DNA of 64,000 nt. Origin: Mauremys mutica (Eukaryota > Chordata > Testudines > Geoemydidae). The DNA is taken from assembly GCF_020497125.1 (NCBI RefSeq), contig NC_059084.1, positions 6,847,501 to 6,911,500 on the forward strand, in the 5' to 3' direction. Position numbers and translations under genes: made by a program. Under the pieces are notes generated by a model that saw nothing but the letters and a program-made list of their open reading frames with translations, made no database searches and had not been told where the DNA came from. Below, piece by piece: positions 63,611 to 64,000 of the stretch (positions are counted from its first letter, which is position 1; each line of letters begins with the position of its first letter).

Positions 63611-64000
63611 CTATAGAGAATCTGAAAATATTATACACTTTAGATGAAAAGAGATGTTAACTGCAGGTTCCACTTTTAGGTCTGAAAGAGGGGGAGGGCA
63701 TATGGTTTAAATAAAAGACCCAATACAAGACCCTTCAACTTAGACTTCTGCCACCAGACATTCCTAGCAAGTGTGAACTGATAGTTCAGTGTTTGTTTCA
63801 TAACAGTGCTTAATTACATTAATATTTTAAAACTAAAATACAGTATAGGAATATTGAATTTTTTCAGGTAAGCACTTTTTCTCTGTTCTTCTATGTATGT
63901 TATATGTATCAATACCACCACATAAAACATTGTAATCCACATTTTCAAGTAATATCAGATGGAATTTACTGCTTTCTTTTTCTTCATAGTCAATAAAAGT

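Larger units (their letters stand above)
59829..64000 (+). other. DIDO1 intron 16, continuing past the window
   Basis: The exon that would finish SPOC is not found. The last bases have a T-rich tract and ATAG at 63987-63989, but what follows does not match the DIDO1 continuation. 59829-61190, 61441-62670 and 62760-63250 hold no recognised gene. Confidence 0.65.

Noticed and set aside
63097..63616. Pro-rich open frames near the right end
   Set aside because: They fall in a GC-rich hAT-like element with a target duplication.
63987..64000. Possible 3' splice site at the right edge
   Set aside because: The bases after the AG do not match the expected DIDO1 continuation, and too little sequence remains to judge.
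1..64000. CRISPR arrays, operons, rRNA and tRNA genes
   Set aside because: None seen. The organism is a vertebrate, and I could not do an exhaustive tRNA scan by eye.

Overview
The window is nuclear DNA from a vertebrate, most likely a turtle. It is AT-rich, its one gene is split by introns with GT-AG borders, and the introns are full of CR1 LINE pieces, short hAT-like transposons with 8-bp target duplications, DIRS-like remnants, LTRs and small fold-back repeats of kinds I associate with turtle genomes. The turtle call rests on remembered repeat families and is an inference.

One protein-coding gene runs left to right across most of the window: DIDO1 (death inducer-obliterator 1). It is recognised by its PHD finger, TFIIS-like central domain and SPOC domain, all closely matching the mammalian protein. 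I place 16 coding exons from a start ATG at 8689 to 59828, whose phases all agree; together they encode 1359 full codons. The start exon has its own 3' splice site, so at least one noncoding exon and the promoter lie further left, probably outside the window. The end of SPOC and the long C-terminal part lie to the right, outside the window. Mammalian DIDO1 starts at a Met that is a TTG (Leu162) codon here, and three upstream coding exons supply 161 extra residues.

Layout: 1-8666 is upstream or 5' intron sequence with a hAT fragment, a reverse-oriented LTR, a LINE fragment, an inverted-repeat element, a hammerhead-like repeat and a complete hAT-like element. 8667-17305 holds exons 1-3 of the N-terminal extension, with a DIRS-like remnant in intron 2. 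Intron 3 (17306-22989) has an LTR and CR1 pieces, one interrupted by a hAT element. 22990-24461 encodes the acidic/basic N-terminal part and the PHD finger. Intron 5 has CR1 copies, two small DNA transposons and an LTR. 31387-32601 encodes a Cys-rich module. Intron 7 (15.8 kb) has several short DNA elements, a hammerhead-like repeat and a second DIRS-like remnant. 48397-53215 encodes the TFIIS-like domain and Cys-containing end; 53608-59828 encodes the Ser/Thr-rich linker and most of SPOC. 59829-64000 is intron with a MIR-like SINE, a microsatellite and a hAT-like element.

No second host gene, tRNA, rRNA, CRISPR array or CpG-island promoter was recognised. The observations most worth checking are the N-terminal extension of DIDO1 and two repeat families that carry a hammerhead-ribozyme-like core.
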